Assembly (NCBI GenBank): GCA_003481005.1
Contig: QUKC01000003.1
Coordinates: forward strand, 124,001 to 188,000
Source of the DNA: Firmicutes bacterium TM09-10
Lineage (GTDB): Bacteria > Bacillota > Clostridia > Lachnospirales > Lachnospiraceae
Reading direction: 5' to 3'
Length of the DNA: 64,000 nucleotides
Positions 25,322 through 34,189 of this stretch are shown piece after piece. Positions within the stretch are counted from its first letter, which is position 1. Each line of letters opens with the position of its first letter. Made by a program: the position numbers and the translations under genes. A model generated the notes under the pieces. That model worked only from the letters and a program-made list of their open reading frames with translations, searched no databases and was not told the DNA's origin.

Positions 25322-25412
25322 ACCTCCCGGGCACCTTCGCCTTTTCCAGACAACATGCTGTTCTATCTAACAGTATGCTGCCGTCAAAGACGGTATGCAC
25401 CCGGGAGGGAGA
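25322..25412 (-). promoter_or_regulatory. Structured leader that can sequester the ribosome site of the SPOCS/LysM gene
   Basis: CTCCCGGG near 25410 on the minus strand is complementary to CCCGGGAG near 25325, which contains the GGGAGG ribosome site five or so bases before the ATG. Between them lie CCGTC-TTT-GACGG and a 12-bp hairpin (CAGCATACTGTT with AACAGCATGTTG, one mismatch and one G-U). The arrangement is a closed multi-branch junction. No known riboswitch class was recognised. Confidence 0.6.
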
Positions 25413-25469
25413 TTCTTTTTTCAAATGATATCCGCGGATTGCTCCGTGCTTTGAACCCTGATATCGGTC

Positions 25470-26372
25470 TTACCGCACACAGCCGATTATTTCGTTGATA
25501 TCCTCGATGCCCTGTTCTTTCATGAATGCTTCAATTCCGTCTGCGATTTCTGCCGTCGCATAAGGATTGATAAAGTTTGCCGCGCCGACGGAAACTGCCG
25601 TTGCGCCTGCCATCAGAAATTCAATCGCGTCCTCTGCGGTCAGGATGCCGCCCATGCCGACAATGGGGATTTTGACCGCGTTTGCACACTGCCATACCAT
25701 CCGCACCGCAACCGGCTTGATTGCAGGGCCGGACATGCCGCCGGTCTTGTTGGCAAGGGCAAAGCTTCTGCGCCGGATGTCGATTTTCATACCGGTCAGC
25801 GTGTTAATCAGGGAAATCGCGTCCGCGCCGCCTGCCTCTGCGGCTTTTGCCATCTCCGTGATGTCTGTTACGTTCGGGCTCAACTTCATCATAACGGGCT
25901 GCTTTGCAGCCTTTTTAATCCTGGACGTGATGTCGAATAATGCATCCGCTTTCTGTCCGAACGCGATGGCTCCTTCCTTGACATTCGGGCAGGAAACGTT
26001 GATTTCCATCATCGCTATGTCCGTGTCCGCCAAGCGCTCTACGACTTCCAGATAATCCTCGACAGATTTGCCGCAGACATTGACGATGACCTTTGTATCA
26101 AACTGCTTTAAAAACGCGAGATCGCGCTCGATAAACACGTCGATGCCGGGATTCTGCAGACCGATCGCATTCAACATGCCTCCGTAAACCTCTGCGACAC
26201 GCGGTGTCGGGTTGCCCGGCCACGGCACGTTTGCAACGCCCTTTGTCACCACCGCACCCAGACGGTTCAAATCTACAAATTCACTGTATTCCATTCCGGA
26301 GCCAAAGGTCCCCGAGCCGGTCATGACCGGGTTCTGAAAGGTTACTCCTGCAATTGTTACCGCTGTATTCAT
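25470..26372 (-). CDS. pyrD: Dihydroorotate dehydrogenase B, catalytic subunit
   Basis: A 300-residue FMN enzyme that oxidises dihydroorotate to orotate; the class 1B form works with PyrK and uses NAD. NPVMTGSGTFGSGMEYSEF near residue 15, the active-site loop EINVSCPNVKEG near 128 with Cys in the position of class 1 enzymes, KLSPNVTDIT, and the phosphate-binding PIVGMGGILTAEDAIEFLMAGA near 240 are all present. The ATG overlaps the pyrK stop, with GGGAGGTGGAAATCT upstream. It is the last gene of pyrC-pyrK-pyrD. Confidence 0.96.
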   Translation of the reverse strand: MNTAVTIAGVTFQNPVMTGSGTFGSGMEYSEFVDLNRLGAVVTKGVANVPWPGNPTPRVAEVYGGMLNAIGLQNPGIDVFIERDLAFLKQFDTKVIVNVCGKSVEDYLEVVERLADTDIAMMEINVSCPNVKEGAIAFGQKADALFDITSRIKKAAKQPVMMKLSPNVTDITEMAKAAEAGGADAISLINTLTGMKIDIRRRSFALANKTGGMSGPAIKPVAVRMVWQCANAVKIPIVGMGGILTAEDAIEFLMAGATAVSVGAANFINPYATAEIADGIEAFMKEQGIEDINEIIGCVR

Positions 26373-27151
26373 CAGATTTCCACCTCCCGTGCTTCAAATA
26401 CCGGTCCGTCGGTACAGATTCTTGCGTTGTTTACATGGGAATGCGCGTCCTTGTGGGTCGTTTTACAAACGCAGCCAAGACAGGCGCCCACACCGCATGC
26501 CATCCGTTCTTCCAGGGAAATATATGCCGGAATATCATGTTCGATCGCATACTGCCGAATCGCGCGCAGCATCGGCATCGGTCCGCAGGCATAAATAATA
26601 TCCGCTTTCAGTCCGTTTGCAGCTACCGCATCCATGACGTTTCCCTTTGTGCCAACGCTTCCGTCCTCGGTTGCCACATAGACAGCGCCGTTTTGTTCAA
26701 AATCTTCTTTCAAAAAGCATTGTGCGTTGCGATAACCCACAACGATCTGTTTTTCACAGGAAAGCTCTTTAGACAGCTGTAAAATCGGAGGAACGCCGAT
26801 TCCGCCGCCAAACAGCATCGCCTTCGTGCCCGGCTTTGCCTTGTCCACCGGGAAACCATTTCCCAAAACGCCAAGCAGATACACACTGTCGCCTGTCTTA
26901 AGATTCGAAAATTCTGCCGTTCCCTTGCCTGCCACGCGATAAACCAGACGAAGCTGATTTTTTTCTTTATCGATTTCGCAGATGCTGATCGGTCTGGGCA
27001 GGAGCGTGCTTTTATCCTTGGGATAAACGCCTACGAACTGTCCGCACGCAGCGTCCTGCGCAAGCTCTGTTTCCAGTCTCAGATCATAAATTCCGTCCGC
27101 CAGCTTTTCCTGACTGACTACCATTGCCTTTGTCTTTTTCTTCTGTGCCAT
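26372..27151 (-). CDS. pyrK: Dihydroorotate dehydrogenase B, electron transfer subunit
   Basis: A 259-residue subunit that binds FAD and a 2Fe-2S cluster and passes electrons from PyrD to NAD. The start is ATG 27151 with GGAG seven nt upstream; two earlier ATGs are in-frame but poorly placed. LLPRPISICEID marks the FAD site, LFGGGIGVPPILQLSKEL the NAD-binding region, and the C-terminal MACGVGACLGCVCKT with a further Cys about 17 residues on supplies the iron-sulfur ligands. It overlaps pyrD by one base. Confidence 0.95.
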   Translation of the reverse strand: MAQKKKTKAMVVSQEKLADGIYDLRLETELAQDAACGQFVGVYPKDKSTLLPRPISICEIDKEKNQLRLVYRVAGKGTAEFSNLKTGDSVYLLGVLGNGFPVDKAKPGTKAMLFGGGIGVPPILQLSKELSCEKQIVVGYRNAQCFLKEDFEQNGAVYVATEDGSVGTKGNVMDAVAANGLKADIIYACGPMPMLRAIRQYAIEHDIPAYISLEERMACGVGACLGCVCKTTHKDAHSHVNNARICTDGPVFEAREVEI

Positions 27152-27248
27152 AATTTTCTCCATTTTCACTCGGTTTACGGGCGCCTGCTGCACAAAAGCT
27201 GCCAGCTTTTATGCCCATAGTGCTTTTACGTGCCGACGCAACCGGTTT

Positions 27249-28541
27249 TTACGCCTCAAAAATCACTTTGCCCTTACAGATCGTGTATTCCACTTTTCCT
27301 TTGAGCTTCTGTCCCAAAAACGGCGAGTTCTGGGATTTCGAATAAAAACGTTCCGGAACCCACTCTTTTGCAGGATCGAACAAAACCAGATCTGCCGGTC
27401 CGTTCTCTGCCAGATAGCCAGCGTCCAGGCGGTAAAGCTTTGCGGGGTTAATGGTCATGCAGGTCAGCAGCTGCATCATCGTAAGTTCCCCTGTATCGAC
27501 GAGCACCTCGTTGCCGAGCGCCAGGGACGTTTCCAATCCGATGATTCCGCTGGGCGCTTCCGTCAGGGGCTTCGCTTTTTCATAATCCGCATGCGGCGCA
27601 TGGTCTGTCGCAATCAGGTCGATCGTTCCGTCCTGTAAACCGCGGATAATCGCCTGCCTGTCAGCTTCCGTGCGAAGCGGCGGGTTCATCTTCGCCATCG
27701 TACCGTGTTCCATCACGGCGTCCTCCGTCAGCGTGAAATGATGGGGTGTCGCCTCTGCGTGGATTTTCGTGCTCTTTTTCTTCGCCTGGCGGACAAGTTC
27801 GACCGCCTCCGCCGCGCTGATGTGCTGAATCACGATCTCCGCACCCGTTTCCAGCGCAATGGACAGATCCCGGCGCACCATGTCGATCTCCGCCTGCCTG
27901 TCCGAACCGCCGATGCCGAAATATTCGCTCGCCTTTCCGGCATTGACTCCATTATTTTGAATATATGCCGGGTTTTCCTCATGGAAGCTGATGGGTTTGT
28001 GCACCCTTGCCGCTTCCTGCATCGCTTTTCTCGCGATTTTGGCATCCAACAGGGGCTTGCCGTCATCCGTAAAGCCGACTGCGCCAGCCTTTGCCAGCGC
28101 TTCCATATCCGTCAGCTCGTCCCCCTCCATGTCCATTGTCACGTTCGCGCAGGTATAGACATGGATGCCGGTCTTTGCGCCTTTTTCCAGAACATAGGAA
28201 AGCGTTTCCTCCTGATCGACATGGGGATTCGTATTCGCCATCAGCACAACACTCGTCACACCGCCAGCCGCCGCCGACACCGCGCCGGTCAGGATATCTT
28301 CCTTATATTCTGCACCCGGATCACGGAAATGCACATGGGTATCCACCAGCCCCGGCGCTGCAATCAGGCCATCCGCATTCAGGATGCGAAGCTCGTCCTC
28401 TTTTTCTTTTGTAATCTGTGCAGGGTCGATCGTGCCTGCCTCTGCGATTTTTGTAATCCTGTCCTCATCGATCAGGATATCCCGCAAGCCATCCGTCTGC
28501 GAAGCCGGATCCATCATGCGGCAATTTTGAACTAAAATCAT
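27249..28541 (-). CDS. pyrC: Dihydroorotase
   Basis: A 430-residue, class I-type dihydroorotase. The start is ATG 28541, preceded by GGAGGCTGAC. Metal-binding DTHVHFRDPG near residue 58, the later HEENPAY and HISAAEAV histidines, HAEATPHHF and the catalytic DHAPHADYEKA near 305 identify it. It cyclises carbamoyl aspartate in pyrimidine synthesis. It heads pyrC-pyrK-pyrD; the ~97 nt before pyrK holds no obvious terminator. No PyrR-type attenuator was recognised in the 80 nt upstream, so the promoter may lie before the prcB-like gene. Confidence 0.95.
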   Translation of the reverse strand: MILVQNCRMMDPASQTDGLRDILIDEDRITKIAEAGTIDPAQITKEKEDELRILNADGLIAAPGLVDTHVHFRDPGAEYKEDILTGAVSAAAGGVTSVVLMANTNPHVDQEETLSYVLEKGAKTGIHVYTCANVTMDMEGDELTDMEALAKAGAVGFTDDGKPLLDAKIARKAMQEAARVHKPISFHEENPAYIQNNGVNAGKASEYFGIGGSDRQAEIDMVRRDLSIALETGAEIVIQHISAAEAVELVRQAKKKSTKIHAEATPHHFTLTEDAVMEHGTMAKMNPPLRTEADRQAIIRGLQDGTIDLIATDHAPHADYEKAKPLTEAPSGIIGLETSLALGNEVLVDTGELTMMQLLTCMTINPAKLYRLDAGYLAENGPADLVLFDPAKEWVPERFYSKSQNSPFLGQKLKGKVEYTICKGKVIFEA

Positions 28542-28621
28542 GTCAGCCTCCGCTGTTGCAAAGCAGCCGCGTCCGACAGCTGCCAAATGTCTGTTGTATC
28601 CTTTGCATTTTACCATGTTCT

Positions 28622-29047
28622 TCAGTCAAACACCACTGTTTTGTCCTCAAACGGCGTTTTTATTACAATATATGGATAGGATGGCGTTTCCCCCAGCTCC
28701 TTTGCCTGCTTCGGACCGATCAGGCTCGTATCCAGATAAATCATCTCTCCGCTTGCATACAAATCGTCCACTGTAATACTGTAGCCGCCGCTGTCCTGTT
28801 TTCCGTAGCCCACGCACAGGTACAGATAACCACTGTCCGCATACGTCATTTTAAACGATGCTTCTTTCTTTTCCGCCACAAGCTTTAACAGCTCCTCCGG
28901 CAGCCGCGCCTCGTCCACGACTGTGAATGCGAGGTTTGTTTTCTCCGGCTTTTCCTGTTTCCAGCTGCATCCTGTAAAAAGCAGTATTCCAGCGCATCCG
29001 AATATTCCCCACCAGATCAGGCACAGGGTCCGAGCTATTTTTTTCAT
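28622..29047 (-). CDS. PrcB C-terminal domain lipoprotein
   Basis: A 141-residue lipoprotein: a membrane segment ends in a lipobox (LLFTGC, Cys26 or so), followed by the PrcB_C-type domain with YLYLCVGYGKQDSGGYSITV near residue 75 and SYPYIVIKTP near the end. The family is named after a partner subunit of a Treponema protease complex, but most members stand alone. The ATG follows AAAGGACGGTCTTATT. It lies 80 nt before pyrC on the same strand. Confidence 0.75.
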   Translation of the reverse strand: MKKIARTLCLIWWGIFGCAGILLFTGCSWKQEKPEKTNLAFTVVDEARLPEELLKLVAEKKEASFKMTYADSGYLYLCVGYGKQDSGGYSITVDDLYASGEMIYLDTSLIGPKQAKELGETPSYPYIVIKTPFEDKTVVFD

Positions 29048-29120
29048 AATAAGACCGTCCTTTCGATCGATATCCTGTTTATTTCATATATATGAATACG
29101 ACGTCAGGAGTATGTCGTAA

Positions 29121-29275
29121 CAGTTCACTCGTGCCTTCCTGGCAGCAGATTTCGTGCTTGCAGGAAAATCTGCTGCCAGGAAGGCACGAAGGGAGCGCCA
29201 TTTCATGAGCAAAAATGAGCTGCGAAGCAGCGGGAAGCATCGAAGATGCGTTTTGCGAATGGCGCGGGTGAACTG
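29121..29275 (+). repeat. R1 structured repeat, copy C
   Basis: 155 nt bounded by CAGTTCAC / GTGAACTG. Contains a perfect 22-bp stem (29131-29152 with 29166-29187), then GCGCCATT/AATGGCGC enclosing GCTGC-GAA-GCAGC and GCATC-GAA-GATGC. The arms differ in sequence from copy A but remain paired. Confidence 0.85.
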
Positions 29276-29307
29276 TGGCTCCCTCGCAGAACACCTGTAC
29301 GCGCGTC

Positions 29308-29336
29308 TTGCTTTTTTGCAGCGGCACAGGTATACT
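29308..29336 (+). promoter_or_regulatory. Promoter for plsC-MATE
   Basis: TTGCTT, a 17-nt spacer and TATACT, about 50 nt before the acyltransferase start and 32 nt after R1 copy C. Confidence 0.6.
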
Positions 29337-29387
29337 GGAAATAAAGAAGGCAGCCGGCGCATCTGCGCCTGCAGAATGGAGAGTTTT

Positions 29388-30137
29388 ATGATTCGCTTTA
29401 TTATTACCGCGTTATTTGTCATTCTGTTTCTGATCCTCAGCATCCCGCTCCTGATCGTAGAATGGATCATCGGCAAATTCAATCCGCCGTTAAAGGATCG
29501 TTCCAGCCTTGCAATTGTCAACTGGGCGTTCCGCATGGTGCTGCGCCTGTCCGGCGTTTCCGTCACCTACATCGGAGAGGATCGCATTCCGAAGGATACC
29601 CCGGTTCTCTATGTCGGTAATCACCGCAGCTATTTCGATATCGTTATGACCTATGTCCGTGTACCCCGCACCACCGGTTATATTTCCAAGGTCGAATTTT
29701 TGAAGATTCCTCTGCTTTCCAATTGGATGAAAAACCTGCACTGCCTGTTCCTTGACCGCAGCGATCTCAAGGCTGGTATGAAGACGATTCTTGCAGCAAT
29801 CGAGGAGATAAAAAACGGCGTGTCCATCTGCATTTTCCCGGAAGGAACCCGCAACCGCACCGATGCCCCTCTGCTTGAGTTCCATGCCGGCAGCTTAAAA
29901 ATCGCAGAAAAGGCTCAATGCCCGATCGTTCCGATGACGATCGCCAACGCAGAACAGATCTTCGAAGCCCATTCTCCCTGCATCCGCAAGACAAAGGTTA
30001 TCATCGAATATGGAGAACCCATCGAAACAAAGAATCTCGACCGCACACAGCAGAAGGCTCTGACCTCCCAGGTTGTTGCACGTATTTCTGAAACCTATGA
30101 AAAGAACATGAAATTACTTTCTGGAGAAAATAAATGA
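29388..30137 (+). CDS. plsC: 1-acyl-sn-glycerol-3-phosphate acyltransferase (PlsC family)
   Basis: A 249-residue membrane-bound enzyme of phospholipid synthesis. The start is ATG 29388, after GGAGAGTTTT; the longer reading frame runs back into R1 copy C and is rejected. A hydrophobic helix at residues 5-27 anchors it. The catalytic HX4D motif is NHRSYFD (His79, Asp84), the substrate-binding FPEGTRN lies at 150-156 and a PIVPMTIAN block follows near 180. It overlaps the MATE gene by 4 nt. Confidence 0.93.
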   Translation: MIRFIITALFVILFLILSIPLLIVEWIIGKFNPPLKDRSSLAIVNWAFRMVLRLSGVSVTYIGEDRIPKDTPVLYVGNHRSYFDIVMTYVRVPRTTGYISKVEFLKIPLLSNWMKNLHCLFLDRSDLKAGMKTILAAIEEIKNGVSICIFPEGTRNRTDAPLLEFHAGSLKIAEKAQCPIVPMTIANAEQIFEAHSPCIRKTKVIIEYGEPIETKNLDRTQQKALTSQVVARISETYEKNMKLLSGENK

Positions 30138-31486
30138 ACCGTACTGCATCTTCTACCTTGATGACAGAAGGATCGATCTGGAAAAAGATCGTCACCTTCG
30201 CATTTCCGCTTTTTCTCGGAAATCTGTTCCAGCAGCTTTATAATACCGCCGACTCCCTGATCGTCGGCAACTTTCTCGGCAGCGACGCACTCGCTGCCGT
30301 CAGTTCGTCCGGAAGTCTGATTTTTTTGATGGTCGGATTTTTCAACGGTATCGCAATGGGCGCAGGTGTTGTAGTCGCCCGCTATTATGGAGCACGACAG
30401 ACCGACCGTCTGCAGCGTGCAATCCATACGGATGTTGCCTTCGGGATTGTCGCCGGTATTTTGCTGACGATCATCGGTCTGATCCTCGCACCGCAGATGC
30501 TGGTCTGGATGGGCACACCGGCAGACGTCCTGCCCAATTCCCTGTTATATTTCCGGATTTATTTTATGGGCTCGCTGGCGTTCGTCCTCTATAACGTTTT
30601 TGTCGGCATCCTGCAGTCCATCGGGGACAGCAGACATCCCCTCAACTACCTGATCCTTTCATCTATCGTCAATATCGTGCTCGATCTTTTGTTTGTCGGC
30701 GTACTCAAGCTCGGCGTTGGAAGTGCAGCACTCGCCACGATCATTTCCCAGTTTATCAGTGCCCTGCTGTGCCTGCGCCGCCTGCTGAGAAGTCCGGAGG
30801 AATATCGTCTGGTTCCGTCCCGCATCCGCTTCGACCCGATCATGTTAAAGCAGATCATTTCAAACGGTCTGCCCGCAGGTCTGCAAAACTCCATTATCGC
30901 CCTGGCAAATGTTGTTGTTCAGTCTAACATCAACAGCTTTGGAAAAATGGCAGTGGCTGGCTGCGGTGCCTATTCCAAGGTCGAGGGCTTCGGCTTTTTA
31001 CCGATCACTTGTTTTTCTCTGGCACTGACGACCTTTATCAGCCAGAACCTCGGTGCAAAGCAGTATGACCGTGCCAAAAGAGGCGCACGCTTCGGCATCC
31101 TCTGCTCCATCACCCTTGCGGAAATCGTCGGTATCTGCGTCTATTTCCTGTCCCCCTACCTGATCGCCGCATTCAACAGCGACCCTGAGGTCGTCGCTTA
31201 CGGAACGCTGCAGGCGCATACGATTACACTGTTTTATTTCCTGCTGGCATTTTCCCACTGCATCGCAGGCATCATGCGGGGCGCAGGCAAGGCAACTGTA
31301 CCGATGTTCGTCATGCTCTGCTGCTGGTGCATTATCCGTGTGACCTACATCACGATCGCTGTCCGCATTTTCCCTGTCATCAATACAATCTTCTGGGCTT
31401 ATCCCCTGACATGGACCCTAAGCTCGATTCTGTTTTTCCTTTATTACCGCAAGGCGGACTGGATTCATGGGTTTGAAAAGAAATAA
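30134..31486 (+). CDS. MATE family efflux transporter
   Basis: A 450-residue protein with 12 predicted membrane segments, typical MATE length. TEGSIWKKIVTFAFPLFLGNLFQQLYNTADSLIVGNFLG opens it, followed by SPEEYRLVP-type cytoplasmic loop between the two six-helix halves and LPAGLQNSIIALANVVVQSNINSFG at the start of the second half. MATE pumps export cationic compounds using a Na+ or H+ gradient. The ATG overlaps the plsC stop (ATGA-like, 4 nt) so translation is coupled. The substrate is unknown. Confidence 0.93.
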   Translation: MNRTASSTLMTEGSIWKKIVTFAFPLFLGNLFQQLYNTADSLIVGNFLGSDALAAVSSSGSLIFLMVGFFNGIAMGAGVVVARYYGARQTDRLQRAIHTDVAFGIVAGILLTIIGLILAPQMLVWMGTPADVLPNSLLYFRIYFMGSLAFVLYNVFVGILQSIGDSRHPLNYLILSSIVNIVLDLLFVGVLKLGVGSAALATIISQFISALLCLRRLLRSPEEYRLVPSRIRFDPIMLKQIISNGLPAGLQNSIIALANVVVQSNINSFGKMAVAGCGAYSKVEGFGFLPITCFSLALTTFISQNLGAKQYDRAKRGARFGILCSITLAEIVGICVYFLSPYLIAAFNSDPEVVAYGTLQAHTITLFYFLLAFSHCIAGIMRGAGKATVPMFVMLCCWCIIRVTYITIAVRIFPVINTIFWAYPLTWTLSSILFFLYYRKADWIHGFEKK

Positions 31487-31490
31487 TGTC

Positions 31491-31527
31491 GAAAAAAACA
31501 GGCGTAATTGCAACGCCTGTTTTTTCG
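31491..31527 (+). terminator. Bidirectional terminator between MATE and the GH172 gene
   Basis: AAACAGGCGT pairs with ACGCCTGTTT, followed by TTTT on the plus strand and TTTTTTT on the minus strand. It serves two convergent units. Confidence 0.9.
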
Positions 31528-31539
31528 GCTTCTCGCCGT

Positions 31540-32610
31540 CTAATTCACTTCCAGTTTTTCAATTTCCGGCAGTGCAGGAAACAGGCAATGCGGTTCGGTC
31601 TGATACCAGTATGCGACCGAAGCGATGTCGTCCTGCAGCGGCAGGTAACGCCCTTCGCTGCGCCAGCCGAGCGCCTGGATCTCCACATGCAGATCCTCGT
31701 CAAAGCGGATCGGGTCGGTCAGATGGAACCGGTACATCCCGAAGCGCTGCTGGGACTGATAAAGTCCATCCGGCTTCAAAATCTGATGCAGTCCGGAATA
31801 CGGCGTCGAAAACCGACAATATTCTCCCTGCGGATATTCAAAATTCCACGCGCCGCCGATGTAGTCTTCTGTTCCGGTTCCGCAGATCGTCGGGAACTCC
31901 TGATCTCCGTCCATGAAAAATTTAATCTCGCCCTCTCCCCACCAGCGGTTGCTGTTGACGCCCCATGCGAGGTAGGTTCCGACATACTGTCCTTTTCCTG
32001 TTGCCTTGTCCAAAATCACATAATTCTTTTTGTATTCCAGCGGGTTGTCCCGATGAAACTGCGCGTGGAAATACGGTGTATCCTCTGCAACGGTAGTTTC
32101 GCTGTAGGTAATCTGATAATAGATCACGCTCTTTTTATCGGTCAGATTTTCCAGCGTGATTTTCGCAGACTTCCGAAACGGCATCTGCCAGTAGCTGTTC
32201 ATGCCGCCCTTGGGATTTACGCAGATCGGAATCGACTGCATCAGCCCCGGCTCACACCAGCCCATACAGAAAAAATCGCCCAACGGCACTTCAATCGACG
32301 GCACTTCTTCGCCATCCCAGTACATCCGCAGGATAAACGAGCGCCAGTCTTCGTGCGGACAGGTCAGCCAGATATGCTGAATAATTCCGCTCCCTTCTAT
32401 TTCTGCCAGCGTCAGCTTTCCCTTTCCCGGAATATCTACGGACGGCGAGATTTTCCAGCCCTGTCCCAGCTCTCTGGCACAGTTTTTGCCGGTTCCCTCG
32501 GTCGCCATACCGCCCTTTCCTTTTTCCCCATGAAAATTTTCTGGGCTGATCGAACGTGTCCTGCCCTCTACAAGATGTGTCAGCCCTGTCAGTAATCCGC
32601 TGTCTGTCAT
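31540..32610 (-). CDS. DUF2961 protein, glycoside hydrolase family 172
   Basis: A 356-residue soluble protein, a single DUF2961 module. LVEGRTRSISPENFHGEKGKGG at the start, GSGIIQHIWLTCP near residue 75, GDFFCMGWCEPGLMQSIPI near 109, then NRWWGEGEIKFFMDGD and TICGTGTEDYIGGAWNFE near 240 are typical of the family. DUF2961 was reclassified as GH172, with members acting on alpha-D-fructofuranose or D-arabinofuranose linkages; the Glu residues in GEGEIKF and GTEDY are candidates for catalysis. No signal peptide, so it works in the cytoplasm on imported oligosaccharides. The ATG follows AGGAGGGGCAT, 68 nt after the sulfatase. Confidence 0.87.
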   Translation of the reverse strand: MTDSGLLTGLTHLVEGRTRSISPENFHGEKGKGGMATEGTGKNCARELGQGWKISPSVDIPGKGKLTLAEIEGSGIIQHIWLTCPHEDWRSFILRMYWDGEEVPSIEVPLGDFFCMGWCEPGLMQSIPICVNPKGGMNSYWQMPFRKSAKITLENLTDKKSVIYYQITYSETTVAEDTPYFHAQFHRDNPLEYKKNYVILDKATGKGQYVGTYLAWGVNSNRWWGEGEIKFFMDGDQEFPTICGTGTEDYIGGAWNFEYPQGEYCRFSTPYSGLHQILKPDGLYQSQQRFGMYRFHLTDPIRFDEDLHVEIQALGWRSEGRYLPLQDDIASVAYWYQTEPHCLFPALPEIEKLEVN

Positions 32611-32678
32611 ATGCCCCTCCTTTTTGTTTCGTACACGTCTGGGAATGCGCAGTGCCCGGCTCCGATATGTTCACATCC

Positions 32679-34136
32679 TCACCAGCACGCTTTCCGCGTC
32701 GGCAGCGGATCGCAGGTTTGCGCCATCCGGTCTGCCAGAAGCTCCAGCATCCTCACTTTAATCTCCGTAAACGCCGGATTATTATAATGATTGTAGCGCT
32801 CCAACGGCTTTTCCTGCAGATCGTATAATTCTCCCTCTGCGCCCTGCGTGCAGCCATGCACCTTCGTCAGCTTATAACGTCCGTCGCATACCATCGTCGT
32901 AAAGGCAAGCGGATTGCGGTGGTTGATATTGCTGTTATAAAACTCGCTGTATACACTGTCGCGGTGCGTATTTAAGTCGCTTTCCCCGGTCAGTATCTTC
33001 CAGAACGATTTCCCCTGAAATCCTTCATAAAGCGGCAGTCCTGCTGCCTCGCAGATCGTCGGCGCGAGGTCGGCAAGCTCGATTAGTGCTTTACTTTTGC
33101 GTCCGCCCGGAATCTTTCCCGGCCAGCTGATAATCAGCGGAACGTGCACGTTATTTTCATAAAAGTAAGGTCCTTTTAAGTACATGCCGTGGTCGCCCAG
33201 ATTTTCGCCGTGATCGGAATGGAAAATCACGAGCGTATCCTCCTTCTGCCCAGACTGTTCCAGATAATCCAACATCCGTCCAACCTGCTTGTCAATCAGA
33301 TCGACCATTGCCCAGTACGCCGCCGTAATCATTCGGTGATCGTAATCGGTCATTTCATCATACGGCATCTGCCCCGGCGTGTTATACGCTCCGACGTGAT
33401 CTTTTTGTTGGAATACTGTCTTGTTTTCCAGTTCACCCGGCTCATAGTTCGGCAGCGGAATCTGGTCGAGAATCTTTAAATACCGTTCCAGATACTCTGC
33501 GGGCGGGTCGAATGCATGATGTGGGTCAAAGCAGTTGAACGAAAACAGCCAGCTCTTCTTCCTCGTTTTGCATTTTTCCATAAAAGCGATCGCCTGATCG
33601 GCACACCATGTCGTCTGATGCCATTTTTCATCCACACCGACCTGAACGTATTTGCAGTCCTCGCGGTTCGGCGTCACATAATCCACGCAGTTTTCCATCA
33701 GAAACTGTGAATATTCGTTCGCAGGCCAGTTGTTGACATCCTTCCACGACTGCGGATGATGTGACCAGTGAAATTCATGATAGCCGTCGTCAATTCTCGA
33801 CTCGATCATCCGCCCAGTGTCCGGATGACACGCGGACAGATGCAGCTTGCCAGACAGCCCGCAGTAATAACCGTGATCGGCAAACATCTTCGGCACGAGC
33901 TTTTCGTCCTTACCGATATCCTGCCCGTTCTGACGCGGTCCGCAGGTACGCGGATATCGACCGGATAAAAAACAGCCCCGGCTCGGCGCACAGACCGGAC
34001 TCTGCGCATAAGTGTTTTCAAACAGCACTCCTTCTGCTGCCAGCCTGTCCAGATTCGGCGTATACACCCACGGATTTCCCATACATCCAAGGGTGTCGAA
34101 ACGCTGCTGGTCGGTACAGATCCATAAAACGTTCAT
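32679..34136 (-). CDS. Cys-type sulfatase
   Basis: A 485-residue type I sulfatase. The start is taken as ATG 34136 (MNVLWICTDQQRFDTLG); a TTG 21 nt earlier overlaps GGGGAGG. The sulfatase signature SPVCAPSRGCFLSGR has Cys49, which must be oxidised to formylglycine. Asp residues in the N-terminal TDQ and HSDHGENLGDHG near residue 310 bind the metal; LYDLQEKPLE near the C-terminus is common in S1 sulfatases. No signal peptide, so it is cytoplasmic. It heads a sulfatase-GH172 unit divergent from an ArsR-type regulator. An anSME-type maturase is at 60.8 kb. The substrate is likely a sulfated glycan, exact sugar unknown. Confidence 0.93.
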   Translation of the reverse strand: MNVLWICTDQQRFDTLGCMGNPWVYTPNLDRLAAEGVLFENTYAQSPVCAPSRGCFLSGRYPRTCGPRQNGQDIGKDEKLVPKMFADHGYYCGLSGKLHLSACHPDTGRMIESRIDDGYHEFHWSHHPQSWKDVNNWPANEYSQFLMENCVDYVTPNREDCKYVQVGVDEKWHQTTWCADQAIAFMEKCKTRKKSWLFSFNCFDPHHAFDPPAEYLERYLKILDQIPLPNYEPGELENKTVFQQKDHVGAYNTPGQMPYDEMTDYDHRMITAAYWAMVDLIDKQVGRMLDYLEQSGQKEDTLVIFHSDHGENLGDHGMYLKGPYFYENNVHVPLIISWPGKIPGGRKSKALIELADLAPTICEAAGLPLYEGFQGKSFWKILTGESDLNTHRDSVYSEFYNSNINHRNPLAFTTMVCDGRYKLTKVHGCTQGAEGELYDLQEKPLERYNHYNNPAFTEIKVRMLELLADRMAQTCDPLPTRKACW

Positions 34137-34189
34137 TCTCTTTTTTGTCCTCCCCAATGTTCAGTTTTGTTGTAGCGGTTATTATTTTT

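Noticed and set aside
25322..25412. Cyclic di-GMP or other known riboswitch before the SPOCS gene
   Set aside because: I looked for GEMM-type and other familiar conserved cores and did not find them; only the pairing scheme is supported.
29154..29387. N-terminal extension of PlsC into R1 copy C
   Set aside because: The added residues encode the repeat hairpin; ATG 29388 has a good ribosome site and starts at the normal membrane helix.
31486..32595. A 369-codon plus-strand frame across the GH172 gene
   Set aside because: It begins in the terminator region and is antisense to a well-supported enzyme.
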